Shown piece by piece: positions 35,654-44,385 of a stretch of 64,000 bases of DNA. The DNA is from Anaerolineae bacterium (GTDB lineage: Bacteria > Chloroflexota > Anaerolineae > Anaerolineales > Villigracilaceae): the NCBI GenBank assembly GCA_022013685.1, contig JAKLPV010000047.1, positions 1 to 64,000 on the forward strand, given 5' to 3'. The position numbers were made by a program, and so were the translations under genes. The stretch's first letter is position 1. Every line of letters begins with the position of its first letter. Below the pieces are notes generated by a model. That model was not told the DNA's origin, ran no database searches, and saw only the letters and a program-made list of their open reading frames with translations.

Positions 35654-36805
35654 ATGTACTTTGACCGCCTGACTCTGGAACAACTCGAAGACCAGACCCT
35701 GGCGCCCTACGGGATGCGCAGCAAGGATACCAAAGGCCGCGCCTACCTGGACGGAGAGCCGGAATATCGCACATCCTTTCAGCGCGACCGCGACCGCATC
35801 CTGCACACGACCGCCTTCCGCCGCCTGGAATACAAAACCCAGGTTTTCATCAACTACGAAGGCGACTACTTCCGTACCCGCCTGACGCATACGCTGGAAG
35901 TCGCCCAGGTGGGCCGCACCCTGGCCCGCGCACTAGGCGCGAACGAGGACCTGGTCGAGACCATTTGCCTGGCCCACGACCTGGGACACTCGCCTTTCGG
36001 CCACTCCGGCGAAATTGCCTTGAACCGGTTGATGAAGGAATTCGGCGGATTCGACCATAACAAGCAGTCCTACCGCATCGTCACCAAGCTCGAGCAGCGT
36101 TATCCCGAGTTCCCTGGCCTAAACCTGACCTGGGAAGTACGCGAAGGCATTGTCAAGCACGAATCGGAATATGACATTTCAGACGCGCGCGATTTCAACC
36201 CCGAACTGCGCGGCAACCTGGAAACCCAAATTGCCAATGTTGCCGACGAACTGGCCTACACCACCCACGATCTGGATGACGGCCTGCGCTCCGGTATGAT
36301 CGACCCGCAAATGCTGGAAGGGATTGCGCTCTGGGAAATCCTGGCCGAGTCGTTCAAGTGGCACGGCCCGCAGTTGGAAGAGATGGAACGCCACCGCATG
36401 ATCCGCCAACTGGTGGGGATGCTGATCACAGACATGGTTCAGGCCACCGACATACGTTTGAAGGAAAGCGGCGCAAAATCGGCCCTGGACTTGCAAAAGC
36501 TAAACTACAACGTCATTGGTTACAGCGAAGAAATGCGCCGCCGCAACCGTGAATTGAAAGATTTTCTCTATAACAAATTGTATCGCCATTATCGCGTTGT
36601 TCGCATGGCCGTCAAGGCAGAGAGAAATATCAACGAGTTATTTAATGCCTACTGCTCAGAACCGGCCATCCTGCCAGAGCATGTGCAGAAAAACATTCCG
36701 CTACGAGGTCTGGAACGTACCATTTGCGACCACATCGCCGGGATGACAGATCGTTACGCCGTCGAAGAACACAAACGCTTGTTTGATCCCTTTCTCAAGC
36801 CATAA
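35654..36805 (+). CDS. dgt: dGTP triphosphohydrolase (HD superfamily)
   Basis: 383 residues. HD-domain metal ligands: His in RTRLTHTLEVAQVGR, the HD pair in CLAHDLGHSPFGHSGE and the later Asp in ELAYTTHDLDDGLR. The opening RTSFQRDRDRILHTTAFRRLEYKTQVF is the usual dGTPase nucleotide-binding start. It hydrolyses dGTP (and in some relatives other dNTPs) to deoxynucleoside and triphosphate. AAGAGAG lies 6 bases before the ATG. Between tRNA-Leu and greA. Confidence 0.92.
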   Translation: MYFDRLTLEQLEDQTLAPYGMRSKDTKGRAYLDGEPEYRTSFQRDRDRILHTTAFRRLEYKTQVFINYEGDYFRTRLTHTLEVAQVGRTLARALGANEDLVETICLAHDLGHSPFGHSGEIALNRLMKEFGGFDHNKQSYRIVTKLEQRYPEFPGLNLTWEVREGIVKHESEYDISDARDFNPELRGNLETQIANVADELAYTTHDLDDGLRSGMIDPQMLEGIALWEILAESFKWHGPQLEEMERHRMIRQLVGMLITDMVQATDIRLKESGAKSALDLQKLNYNVIGYSEEMRRRNRELKDFLYNKLYRHYRVVRMAVKAERNINELFNAYCSEPAILPEHVQKNIPLRGLERTICDHIAGMTDRYAVEEHKRLFDPFLKP

Positions 36806-36816
36806 CTTATCGTCAG

Positions 36817-36863
36817 GATGAAAGTTGAAGGTTGCAGGCCAAACTTTCTCCTGCAACCTTCAA
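36817..36863. repeat. Heptad repeat folding back to a hairpin
   Basis: Units GATGAAA, GTTGAAG, GTTGCAG are followed by their own reverse complement; perfect 14-bp arms are 36825-36838 and 36850-36863. It lies in the greA leader, just before the ribosome-binding site. Confidence 0.7.
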
Positions 36864-36886
36864 TGCTATTCCAGAGGAGCAATCCC

Positions 36887-37360
36887 ATGACCCAAGCCGC
36901 ACCAACCTACCTGACCGCAGAAGGCGCCGCCCGCCTTAAAGAAGAACTGATCGACCTGAAAGGCGCGCAGCGTGAAGCCCTGGCCAAACGCCTGCGTGAC
37001 GCCATCCAAATGGGCGACCTTTCTGAAAACGCTGATTACCATAAAGCCAAGGAAGACCAGGCTTTCCTCGAAGGCCGCATCCAGGAATTGGAATATATTC
37101 TCGGCAACGCCATCATCGTCGAAGAGAGCAAAACCAAACCGGATGTGATTTTTGTCGGAGTAAAAGTAACCGTCCAGGAAGATGACTTTGAGCCGGAAGT
37201 CTTCCACATCGTCGGCGCGCAAGAAGCCGACCCACGCAACGGCAAGATCTCGAACGAATCGCCTTACGGAAAGGCCCTGATGGATCACAAAGTCGGCGAT
37301 GTCGTCGAGGCTGAAACGCCGGGCGGCAAGGTGCGCCTGAAAGTGCTGAAAGTCGAATAA
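36887..37360 (+). CDS. greA: Transcription elongation factor GreA
   Basis: 157 residues from the ATG at 36887, with AGAGGAG 8 bases upstream; the longer frame to 36818 runs through a repeat. The N-terminal coiled coil (LTAEGAARLKEELIDL, LRDAIQMGDLSENADYHKAKEDQAFLEGRIQELE) bears the acidic tip D-E in GDLSENADY that enters the RNA polymerase channel and helps cleave backtracked transcripts. The C-terminal FKBP-like domain ends at LKVLKVE. A terminator follows. Confidence 0.95.
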   Translation: MTQAAPTYLTAEGAARLKEELIDLKGAQREALAKRLRDAIQMGDLSENADYHKAKEDQAFLEGRIQELEYILGNAIIVEESKTKPDVIFVGVKVTVQEDDFEPEVFHIVGAQEADPRNGKISNESPYGKALMDHKVGDVVEAETPGGKVRLKVLKVE

Positions 37361-37387
37361 TCCCGCTTATCCGCTTGAACTTAAAAC

Positions 37388-37419
37388 AATCAGCCCGGCG
37401 ATTTTACGCCGGGCTGATT
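37388..37419. terminator. Bidirectional terminator after greA
   Basis: Perfect 13-bp arms AATCAGCCCGGCG and CGCCGGGCTGATT with a 6-base loop, between convergent genes. Confidence 0.85.
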
Positions 37420-37439
37420 TCATATTCCAAAAAATTGTT

Positions 37440-38426
37440 TTATTTCGACCAGATCGCCAGTTCGAGGGTGACGCGGTCGTAATAACTATCAGAGGGCAGG
37501 GCACCTTGCCCGTATTGAACATCCACAACCGTGACCACCATTTGCAGGGTCTGGGTTTCGAGCATCATCTGCTTGTGGGGTTCAACCAGGAACATCTCAC
37601 CCTTTGATTCAAGTTTGGCGCGGAAGTTGGCATCATTGAAAGCATGCGGGCTCATCAAGACCTTGGTCACAGTTTGGATGTCATTCTTGTCAAACATCCA
37701 GACTTCGAAGGCGGTTACCTTTTTCGGGTCGCCAACGCCGATCGTTTCCGAAATCCCCACACCGCACTCGCCGAGGAATTCGCCCGACTGAGAATCAATG
37801 CTGAATGAGTCATCGAAAAGATCGTCTCCCAGCACATAGGTGGTGACATATTGGGCCACCGGCGGGGTCGAGGCAACGGAGGAGTAATCCGTCTTTTCAG
37901 CCGAGCGGGTTAATTCGGCAGCCTGCTGGGCCGCGGTTAAGGGCGCACCCGGTCGGCGGGAACCGCGGAAGAGGTAAAAGCCGAAGACCAATCCGACCAG
38001 CAAAAGCGCAATCACGCCGCCCCACAACAGTGCTGTGCCAATTGAGAGGCCCGGCGATTCCTGAACAGGCGCCGTTGGACTCATCAATCCAAATTCGGCC
38101 ATTTTCAGTTCGAAAATGTCGATCAGAACCGGGTCAACCTTGCCAGGCGTTGCTTTAAGTTCCTGGAAAGTCTGGTATGCGTAAGCGCCCAAATCCTTGA
38201 AGCGCTTGGCCGCCAGGTCAGCATCCCCATTAACCCGGAAAGAGTCGACGGTCATACTCATATATTCCAGGCGCAAATCAGCACGAAGTTTGTCAACCGG
38301 CTGGTCGATCCACTCTACCGGCTGGATACCCCAGGCCCAGGTCAGGCCGAGCAAAAGGCCAACAACAAGGGCAATAATAGCAGCAATTGCCGGGCGTTCC
38401 TTGAAAAAGTTCAGAATGGGTTCCAT
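37440..38426 (-). CDS. Uncharacterised membrane-anchored protein
   Basis: 328 residues. A hydrophobic helix near 13-33, an extracytoplasmic stretch of about 90 residues (IDQPVDKLRADLRLEYMSMTVDSF) and a second helix near 130-153 are followed by a C-terminal domain of about 160 residues, ending ...TVVDVQYGQGALPSDSYYDRVTLELAIW. The C-terminal part has the feel of a beta-rich fold with a GECGVGISETIG loop. I do not recognise the family; similar proteins seem restricted to related bacteria, but I cannot check. AAAGGAG lies 7 bases before the ATG. Topology suggests both termini face the cytoplasm. Confidence 0.7.
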   Translation of the reverse strand: MEPILNFFKERPAIAAIIALVVGLLLGLTWAWGIQPVEWIDQPVDKLRADLRLEYMSMTVDSFRVNGDADLAAKRFKDLGAYAYQTFQELKATPGKVDPVLIDIFELKMAEFGLMSPTAPVQESPGLSIGTALLWGGVIALLLVGLVFGFYLFRGSRRPGAPLTAAQQAAELTRSAEKTDYSSVASTPPVAQYVTTYVLGDDLFDDSFSIDSQSGEFLGECGVGISETIGVGDPKKVTAFEVWMFDKNDIQTVTKVLMSPHAFNDANFRAKLESKGEMFLVEPHKQMMLETQTLQMVVTVVDVQYGQGALPSDSYYDRVTLELAIWSK

Positions 38427-38517
38427 AGCGCTCCTTTCAATTTGGAACGAACATATTAGCTATTATACAAGAAAACGCTCACAAGTTACCAAATTTGTGA
38501 GAAATGGGTTGTTTTGC

Positions 38518-40836
38518 TTACGATTCTGCCAAAACAACATCCAATAAAACGTTTTCCTGGCAATCGATGCACTGCGCCTCGCGTTTATTGGCAATTACCA
38601 GCATTCCACCGCAAGATGGACAGGGTTGGGACAGCGGGCGCTTCCAGGATGTGAAATCACATTCAGGGTAATTTCCGCAGCCAAAGAAGACACGTCCCTT
38701 GCGGGTTTTTCGCTCGACCATCTCGCCCTTGCATTTCGGGCAGGCCACACCGATTTTTTCCAACCAGGGTTCTGTGTAACGACATTCGGGGAAACCAGAG
38801 CAAGAAATGAACTTGCCAAAACGGCCATAGCGAATGACCAGTTCCCGGTTGCACGTCGGACAGTTACGCCCGATCGGTTCAGGGCCGCTCTTGGTTTGCG
38901 GCATCTCGGCCTGGGCTTTTTGGACCGCATCGGCAAAGGGGCGGTAGAACGCGTCCATGATCTTGACCCAATCGGCGTGGCCCTCTGCAATTTTGTCGAG
39001 GTCTTCTTCCATGCGCACGGTAAAATCGGTATCAACAATATCGGGGAAATATTGCACCATCAAGTCGTTGACCAATATCCCGGTCTCGGTCGGCTCAAGG
39101 CGTTTATCCACGCGGGTAACATATCCGCGATCCTGGATGGTCGAAATGGTCGGGGCATAGGTCGAAGGGCGACCTATGCCGAAGGATTCAAGTGTCTGCA
39201 CCAGCGAAGCTTCGGAGTAACGCGGCGGCGGCTGGGTAAAATGCTGTTCGGGCAGCAGCCGGATCAGGGTCTGCTTTTGTCCCTCGGCGATGCCTGCCGG
39301 AATACGCACATTATCCGCATCTTCATCCTGCACATCTTCGTTTTTGGATTCTTCATACACGACCAGGAAGCCAGGGAACTTGACCGCCGATCCGGCGGCG
39401 CGCAGCAGGTACTGGCGCGAACCCGCGCCAATCACATCGACGGAGAGCGTATCATACAGGGCTGCTTCCATCTGCGAGGCCACAAAACGCTGCCAAATCA
39501 ACTGGTAAAGCTTGAACATGGCCGGATCAAGCTGCGATTTCATCTTCTCAGGGTCGCGCAGCACCGAACTCGGGCGGATAGCCTCGTGGGCCTCCTGCGC
39601 GCCAACCGCGCGCGTCTTGTACTGCGGCGCACTCGCAGGCAGGAAGTCGTTGCCATAGCGCTTGGCGATATAGTCGCGCGCCTCCTGGCGCGCCGATTCA
39701 GAAACATTGGTTGAATCGGTACGCATATAAGTAATCAGACCCGTGTTGCCGCCCTCACCCACATCCTGGCCTTCATAGAGTCTCTGGGCCAGGCCCATCG
39801 TGCGCTTGGCGGTAAAGCCAAGTTTGCGCGAAGCCTCCTGCTGGAGCGTGGAGGTGATAAACGGCGCGGCAGGCTTGCGGCGGCGCTCACCGCGTTTGAT
39901 CTTGCTGATCTCATAAGCCGCCTTCTGCATATCTTCCAGGATGGGGCGGACTTCCGGCTCGGTGCCAAATTCGGCATCTTTCTCATCTATCTTGCTTAAC
40001 TTGGCGATGAAGGACTGCTTGCCACCCTCGGGCTTGAGTTCCGCTTCGATGGTCCAATATTCCTGCGGAAGAAAATCTTCGATTTCGCGCTCGCGCTCGA
40101 CGATCAGGCGCAAGGCCACCGATTGCACACGTCCGGCGGATAGGCGGCTGCGCACCTTCTCCCACAGGATCGGGCTGATCGAATAGCCCACCAGGCGGTC
40201 GAGTACGCGCCGCGCCTGTTGGGCATTGACCAGATCCATATCAATATGGCGCGAATGGCTAAAAGCCTCGGCAATTGCCGGGGCCGTGATTTCATGGAAA
40301 GTAACCCGTTTCGCGCGCTCGGGGTCGATTTCGGCAGCTTCCATCAAATGCCACGAAATTGCCTCGCCTTCACGGTCAGGGTCGGTCGCCAGATAGATTT
40401 CTGCGGCGCCCTTTGCCAGTTTTTTCAATTCCTTAACAACATCTTTTTTCTCGTTCGGCACGCGGTACTTGGGCTCAAAATGATTGTCCACATCCACCGA
40501 GAGCTGCGAACGCAGTAAATCGCGGACATGGCCAACCGATGCGCGGACGGTATACCCCTTGCCGAGGAAACGTCCCACCGTTTTGGCCTTGGCCGGCGAT
40601 TCGACGATCACCAGCTTGCCGGAACGCTTTTCTTCCTTTTTAGCCTTGGACTGTGTTTTGGACTGTCTCTCAGGCGCGGTCAGGCCCTCGTGGGCTTCCG
40701 TCCTACCGGTACGATACATGGCCGTGCCACAGACCGGGCAAGTGCCGCGCGTCACAGGCGCACTGGAAGCATTAAAAGTTGCCTGTGCGTCTTGAATATC
40801 ACGTTTTTCCTTACATTTCATGCAATAGGCTTGCAT
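38518..40836 (-). CDS. topA: DNA topoisomerase I with N-terminal zinc ribbon
   Basis: About 772 residues. The start at 40836 has AGGAG 6 bases upstream; a second ATG two codons earlier abuts that site. Residues 3-42 form a zinc ribbon (YCMKCK ... CPVCG) of DUF5679 type, unusual for TopA. Then the Toprim domain (LVIVESPAKAKTVGRFLG, YLATDPDREGEAISWHLM), the catalytic tyrosine in GLITYMRTDSTNVSESAR, and three C-terminal zinc fingers (CPTC, CPKC, CPSC starts). It relaxes negative supercoils by single-strand passage. Last gene of the ffh-to-topA run. Confidence 0.95.
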   Translation of the reverse strand: MQAYCMKCKEKRDIQDAQATFNASSAPVTRGTCPVCGTAMYRTGRTEAHEGLTAPERQSKTQSKAKKEEKRSGKLVIVESPAKAKTVGRFLGKGYTVRASVGHVRDLLRSQLSVDVDNHFEPKYRVPNEKKDVVKELKKLAKGAAEIYLATDPDREGEAISWHLMEAAEIDPERAKRVTFHEITAPAIAEAFSHSRHIDMDLVNAQQARRVLDRLVGYSISPILWEKVRSRLSAGRVQSVALRLIVEREREIEDFLPQEYWTIEAELKPEGGKQSFIAKLSKIDEKDAEFGTEPEVRPILEDMQKAAYEISKIKRGERRRKPAAPFITSTLQQEASRKLGFTAKRTMGLAQRLYEGQDVGEGGNTGLITYMRTDSTNVSESARQEARDYIAKRYGNDFLPASAPQYKTRAVGAQEAHEAIRPSSVLRDPEKMKSQLDPAMFKLYQLIWQRFVASQMEAALYDTLSVDVIGAGSRQYLLRAAGSAVKFPGFLVVYEESKNEDVQDEDADNVRIPAGIAEGQKQTLIRLLPEQHFTQPPPRYSEASLVQTLESFGIGRPSTYAPTISTIQDRGYVTRVDKRLEPTETGILVNDLMVQYFPDIVDTDFTVRMEEDLDKIAEGHADWVKIMDAFYRPFADAVQKAQAEMPQTKSGPEPIGRNCPTCNRELVIRYGRFGKFISCSGFPECRYTEPWLEKIGVACPKCKGEMVERKTRKGRVFFGCGNYPECDFTSWKRPLSQPCPSCGGMLVIANKREAQCIDCQENVLLDVVLAES

Positions 40837-40864
40837 TTGCATCTCCTATGGTTGGCCCGGCAGT

Positions 40865-41962
40865 TTAAGTGTACTGTTCCAGACCAGAGTCCCTCAGATT
40901 TTCGACCACCCTGCGTACTTCCTGGGCGCGGTCTTTCTGGCAGACCAGCAAGACGTCGCCAGTATCCACCACGATGATATTGTCCAGGCCGATGGTGACG
41001 AACAGTCGTCCATCGCCATTGCCGTAAACCAACGAATTGTGCGTATCGAAAGGCAGCAAATGCTCGCTGGCAATGACATTGCCATATTGGTCAGGCATAA
41101 TAACATCAAAAAGCGCATCCCATGAGCCGATGTCGCTCCACTCCAGCCCGGCGGCCGGGATAACCGCCACACGCCCGGCATGTTCCATGATACCGTAATC
41201 TATCGTTTCGTTCTTGAGCGTGTGCCAGAGCGACGCCAGGGTTTCGGCGCGGACAGGCGTATCCCAGGCGGCTGCGATCTGGTCGAGCGCAGTTTTCAGT
41301 TCGGGCATTTGTGAAGAAAATTCCGCCAGGATGCGCTCGGTTTTCCAGATGAACATACCCGAATTCCAGGAATGGTCGCCAGAATAGATCATTTCACGGG
41401 CAGCCGCTTCGTCGGGTTTTTCTTTGAAACGCGAAACAGCGTAGGCCGGGTAATTGAAGCTTTCAGGCAATGACTCGCCGCGCTGGATGTAACCGTAGCC
41501 GGTGGCCGGGAAAGTAGGCGCAATGCCGAGAGTCACCAAGTAGTCCTTTTGGGCCACATCCACCGCCACGCGCAGGATGTAATGGAACAGGTCGCGATCA
41601 CGGATGAAATGGTCGGAGGGCAGAATCGCCATCACCGCCTGAGGGTCGCGCTGGTGCAAGACAGATGCCGCCAACCCCACCACCGAGGCCGTTCCGCGCG
41701 GGGCAGGTTCGAGCAGGAAATTCTCATAAGGCAGCCCGGGAGCTTGCTGACGCAGCTCTTCGGCCTGCTCAGAGACCGTGACAACGAAAATACGCTCGGG
41801 CGGGATAAAACCTTCCAAACGGTGGACGGTGGTCTGGAAGAGGCTTTCGTGACTAATCAACGGGATGGATTGTTTGGGGCGATTACGCCGCGAAACGGGC
41901 CAAAGCCGTGTGCCGCCTCCGCCCGCCATAATAACTGCATAAGTGTGTTCGTAAGAGTTCAT
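40865..41962 (-). CDS. manC: Mannose-1-phosphate guanylyltransferase
   Basis: 365 residues. The nucleotidyltransferase signature VIMAGGGGTRLWPVSRRNRPKQ opens the chain, with FVVTVSEQAEELRQQ, LLEPAPRGTASVVGLAA, AILPSDHFIRD and GYGYIQRGE following. It forms GDP-mannose from mannose-1-phosphate and GTP. The phosphomannose isomerase domain of long ManC proteins is absent, as in the short type. 21 bases after dprA in the same run; no clear ribosome-binding site. GDP-mannose presumably feeds glycan or glycolipid synthesis. Confidence 0.92.
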   Translation of the reverse strand: MNSYEHTYAVIMAGGGGTRLWPVSRRNRPKQSIPLISHESLFQTTVHRLEGFIPPERIFVVTVSEQAEELRQQAPGLPYENFLLEPAPRGTASVVGLAASVLHQRDPQAVMAILPSDHFIRDRDLFHYILRVAVDVAQKDYLVTLGIAPTFPATGYGYIQRGESLPESFNYPAYAVSRFKEKPDEAAAREMIYSGDHSWNSGMFIWKTERILAEFSSQMPELKTALDQIAAAWDTPVRAETLASLWHTLKNETIDYGIMEHAGRVAVIPAAGLEWSDIGSWDALFDVIMPDQYGNVIASEHLLPFDTHNSLVYGNGDGRLFVTIGLDNIIVVDTGDVLLVCQKDRAQEVRRVVENLRDSGLEQYT

Positions 41963-41983
41963 CGTTTTATTTTACGCCCATTG

Positions 41984-43093
41984 TCAAGGGCTATCATAAG
42001 GCGCGGATTCTTCGCGCACAGCCACATACTGCATTCCACCCACCTGGCGCACCATACCCTTGAGTTCCATCATGGTCAGGGCAGATGAAACACGGTCAAT
42101 CGGCAGGCCAGTTTGGGCGCGGATTTCATCCACATGCAGGGGTTCTGCGCCAATAAGCTGAAAAAGCGCGGCTTCAGTCGGGTCGGACGGCAAGACCTTG
42201 CGGATCTCGCGCCGCTCCAAGTTGCGGGTCAGATCGAGGGCTTCGAGAATATCCTTGACTGCCAGCATCGGTTTGGCGCCGTTGGCGATCAGACGGTTGG
42301 CGCCCTTGCTCTGCGGGGCAAAAATATTGCCCGGCACGGCGAAGACATCCCTGCCCTGTTCGACGGCAAAGGAGGCTGTAATCAACGATCCGCTGGTTTC
42401 GGCAGCCTCGATAACCACCACCGCCAAGGACAAACCGCTGATAATACGGTTACGCGGCGGGAAATTGGCGCTTTCAGGCGGCGTGCCAGGAGCATAATCG
42501 CTGATGACCGCCCCCTGGGATACAATTTTTTCGGCCAATGCGCGATTCTCGGGCGGATAGATGCGATCCACGCCAGAGCCGAGTACGGCCAGAGTGCGCC
42601 CGCCCGCCTTGAGTGCGGCGCTGTGGGCAATGGCATCCACCCCGCGCGCCAATCCGCTGACAACGGTCACGCCGTTGTGGGCCAGGGTGGTGGCGATTTC
42701 TTCCGTTACCTGGCGTCCGTAAGCGGTTACGGCGCGTGTGCCAACAATGGCCACTGCCCAGGCATCTTCGTCGCTGAATACGCCGCGCAGGTACAAAATG
42801 GGCGGCGGCTGGTCGATTTGCTTGAGCTGGGCCGGGTAGCCCTGGTCATCCCAAGTCAGGATTTCGATGCCCTGAGCCTGGATATTGTCCATGTATTGCT
42901 CGAGGTTAAGGCTGGCGCGGGTTTCAAGCACCCGTTCAGCCAGTTTGGCGCTCAGCCCGGCAGCGACCAGTTCAAACGCCGCAGCGTTCCAGGCTGTTTC
43001 GGCGTCGCCAAAATAGTCGAGCAAGGCTTGCAGGCGCACTGCGCCAATCCCCCTGACCAACGTAAAGGCAACCCGAAATTTTGTATCAGACAT
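41984..43093 (-). CDS. dprA: DNA processing protein DprA
   Basis: 369 residues. An N-terminal SAM/HhH-like part (LVRGIGAVRLQALLDYFGDAE) is followed by the Rossmann core: VAIVGTRAVTAYGRQVTEEIA, VVSGLARGVDAIAHSAAL, TLAVLGSGVDRIYPPENRALAE, NFPPRNRIISGLS and GRDVFAVPGN. The C-terminal winged helix is LHVDEIRAQTGLPIDRVSSALTMMELKG. It protects incoming single-stranded DNA and loads RecA in natural transformation. 23 bases after rimM. Confidence 0.95.
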   Translation of the reverse strand: MSDTKFRVAFTLVRGIGAVRLQALLDYFGDAETAWNAAAFELVAAGLSAKLAERVLETRASLNLEQYMDNIQAQGIEILTWDDQGYPAQLKQIDQPPPILYLRGVFSDEDAWAVAIVGTRAVTAYGRQVTEEIATTLAHNGVTVVSGLARGVDAIAHSAALKAGGRTLAVLGSGVDRIYPPENRALAEKIVSQGAVISDYAPGTPPESANFPPRNRIISGLSLAVVVIEAAETSGSLITASFAVEQGRDVFAVPGNIFAPQSKGANRLIANGAKPMLAVKDILEALDLTRNLERREIRKVLPSDPTEAALFQLIGAEPLHVDEIRAQTGLPIDRVSSALTMMELKGMVRQVGGMQYVAVREESAPYDSP

Positions 43094-43116
43094 GGCAGGC
43101 AGGAATAAGCCCCCGG

Positions 43117-43677
43117 TTATTCGTCCAAGCCGGGCAGCAGGCGCACACGCACCAACCCGGCCGCCGGATCAATTTTCAGGATAACTTCTTCGATGGCCGG
43201 CAGGAGCAATTCGCCGCCATCAGGGCGTTTGACAATGTAGACCTCGTTGGCCCCGGTAATAAGGATTTCAGCCAGGCTGCCGAGTTCTTCGTCCGCTTCA
43301 GTGACAACCCGCAGCCCAATCACCTCGTGATGATAAAACTCACCTTCTGGCAGGGGCGGGCGGTCTTGGGCGCTGACAAAGACCGGATTGCTGCGGTATT
43401 TTCCGGCCTGGTCAGGATTCTCGATGCCGCGAAAGCGCACCAGTAAGCCGTCGTTATGTCCGCGTACGGAGGCAAGTGTCATCGGAGCGTAGTTTTGGCC
43501 GACAAACAAACGGGTCCCGGCCCGCAGATGCTGGGGAAAGTCTGTCAGGACTTCCATCAACATTTCACCGCGCAGACCGTGCGGGCGGCGTAAAATACCA
43601 ACGCTCAAATACACAGGCTCGCCAGAAGTGGGCGAGCCTGTCTGGCCAGGGTTGGCTGGCACATTTTCAGCCGTCAT
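43117..43677 (-). CDS. rimM: Ribosome maturation factor RimM
   Basis: 186 residues. The N-terminal domain starts YLSVGILRRPHGLRGEMLMEVLTDFP, and the C-terminal PRC barrel contains PLPEGEFYHHEVIGLRVVTEADEELG, ending VLLPAIEEVILKIDPAAGLVRVRLLPGL. It assists 30S maturation around S19. The ATG shares one base with the khpA stop (TGATG), so translation is coupled. trmD and rplS, normally next, are absent. Confidence 0.93.
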   Translation of the reverse strand: MTAENVPANPGQTGSPTSGEPVYLSVGILRRPHGLRGEMLMEVLTDFPQHLRAGTRLFVGQNYAPMTLASVRGHNDGLLVRFRGIENPDQAGKYRSNPVFVSAQDRPPLPEGEFYHHEVIGLRVVTEADEELGSLAEILITGANEVYIVKRPDGGELLLPAIEEVILKIDPAAGLVRVRLLPGLDE

Positions 43678-43910
43678 CAGGGTTCCACCACGTCGAGGGT
43701 CACCTGCTGGCCGTCTCGTTCAGCCGCAACGCGCAGCAAGATGCGGATGGCATTTGCCACACGCCCGCTCTTGCCAATCACGCGCCCCATGTCATCTTTC
43801 GAAACGCGCAACTGCAAACGCACCCGGTTTCCCTGGCGCGACTGGGTCACTTCAACATTGTCGGGATTTTCGACCAGGGATTGGGCAATATATTCGGTCA
43901 GGGCTTTCAT
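43677..43910 (-). CDS. khpA: KH-domain RNA-binding protein KhpA
   Basis: 77 residues. A single KH domain with the GxxG loop in VIGKSGRVANAIRILLR. KhpA binds RNA with its partner KhpB and affects cell division and translation in Gram-positive bacteria. AAAGG precedes the ATG. Located between rpsP and rimM as in Firmicutes (ylqC). Confidence 0.93.
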   Translation of the reverse strand: MKALTEYIAQSLVENPDNVEVTQSRQGNRVRLQLRVSKDDMGRVIGKSGRVANAIRILLRVAAERDGQQVTLDVVEP

Positions 43911-43931
43911 GCAAAGCCTTTCTACAACACG

Positions 43932-44276
43932 CTAGTTGCTGGAAGTCTTGACTCCAGCGCCACGCTTGTCATTGGCTGCAACAGCTTCGGCAACCAGGGT
44001 TTCAATCGCTTCGCCTTTTTTGAAACGGGCGAACCGGTCGAGGGTTCCGGTGGTTTTAAAAATTTGGGCTACCGATTCGGTCGGCTGGGCGCCCTTGCTC
44101 ATCCAATCAAAGACACGAGCTTCGTCAATGTCCATGGTGGCGGGCTGGGTGCGCGGATTGTAGAAACCAACAATCTCGATAAAGCGGCCATCGCGGGGGG
44201 ATTCTTTGTCAGCGATGACAATACGGTAAGAAGGCTGGGCCTTCAGGCCAATACGGCGGAGACGAATACGAACCAT
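43932..44276 (-). CDS. rpsP: 30S ribosomal protein S16
   Basis: 114 residues, somewhat longer than the usual 80-90 owing to a C-terminal tail. It opens VRIRLRRIGLKAQPSYRIVIADKESPRDGRFIEIVGFYNPRTQP, unmistakable for S16 (residues 2-45). AAGGAG lies 8 bases before the ATG. The extra tail ends GAGVKTSSN. Confidence 0.97.
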   Translation of the reverse strand: MVRIRLRRIGLKAQPSYRIVIADKESPRDGRFIEIVGFYNPRTQPATMDIDEARVFDWMSKGAQPTESVAQIFKTTGTLDRFARFKKGEAIETLVAEAVAANDKRGAGVKTSSN

Positions 44277-44315
44277 TTGAACTTACTCCTTGAATAATAC
44301 GGTTTGTTATTTGAC

Positions 44316-44338
44316 GATAACCGGGGTTATCTTTTTTT
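44316..44338 (+). terminator. Terminator-like hairpin facing the plus strand between ffh and rpsP
   Basis: GATAACC (44316-44322) and GGTTATC (44325-44331) form a perfect stem followed on the plus strand by TTTTTTT, yet both flanking genes are on the minus strand. Read in their direction there is no T-run. It could stop antisense transcripts. Confidence 0.5.
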
Positions 44339-44385
44339 CAATGCAAAGCCGGGGCGGCCTGCATGGTTTACCTTGTCATCATCGG

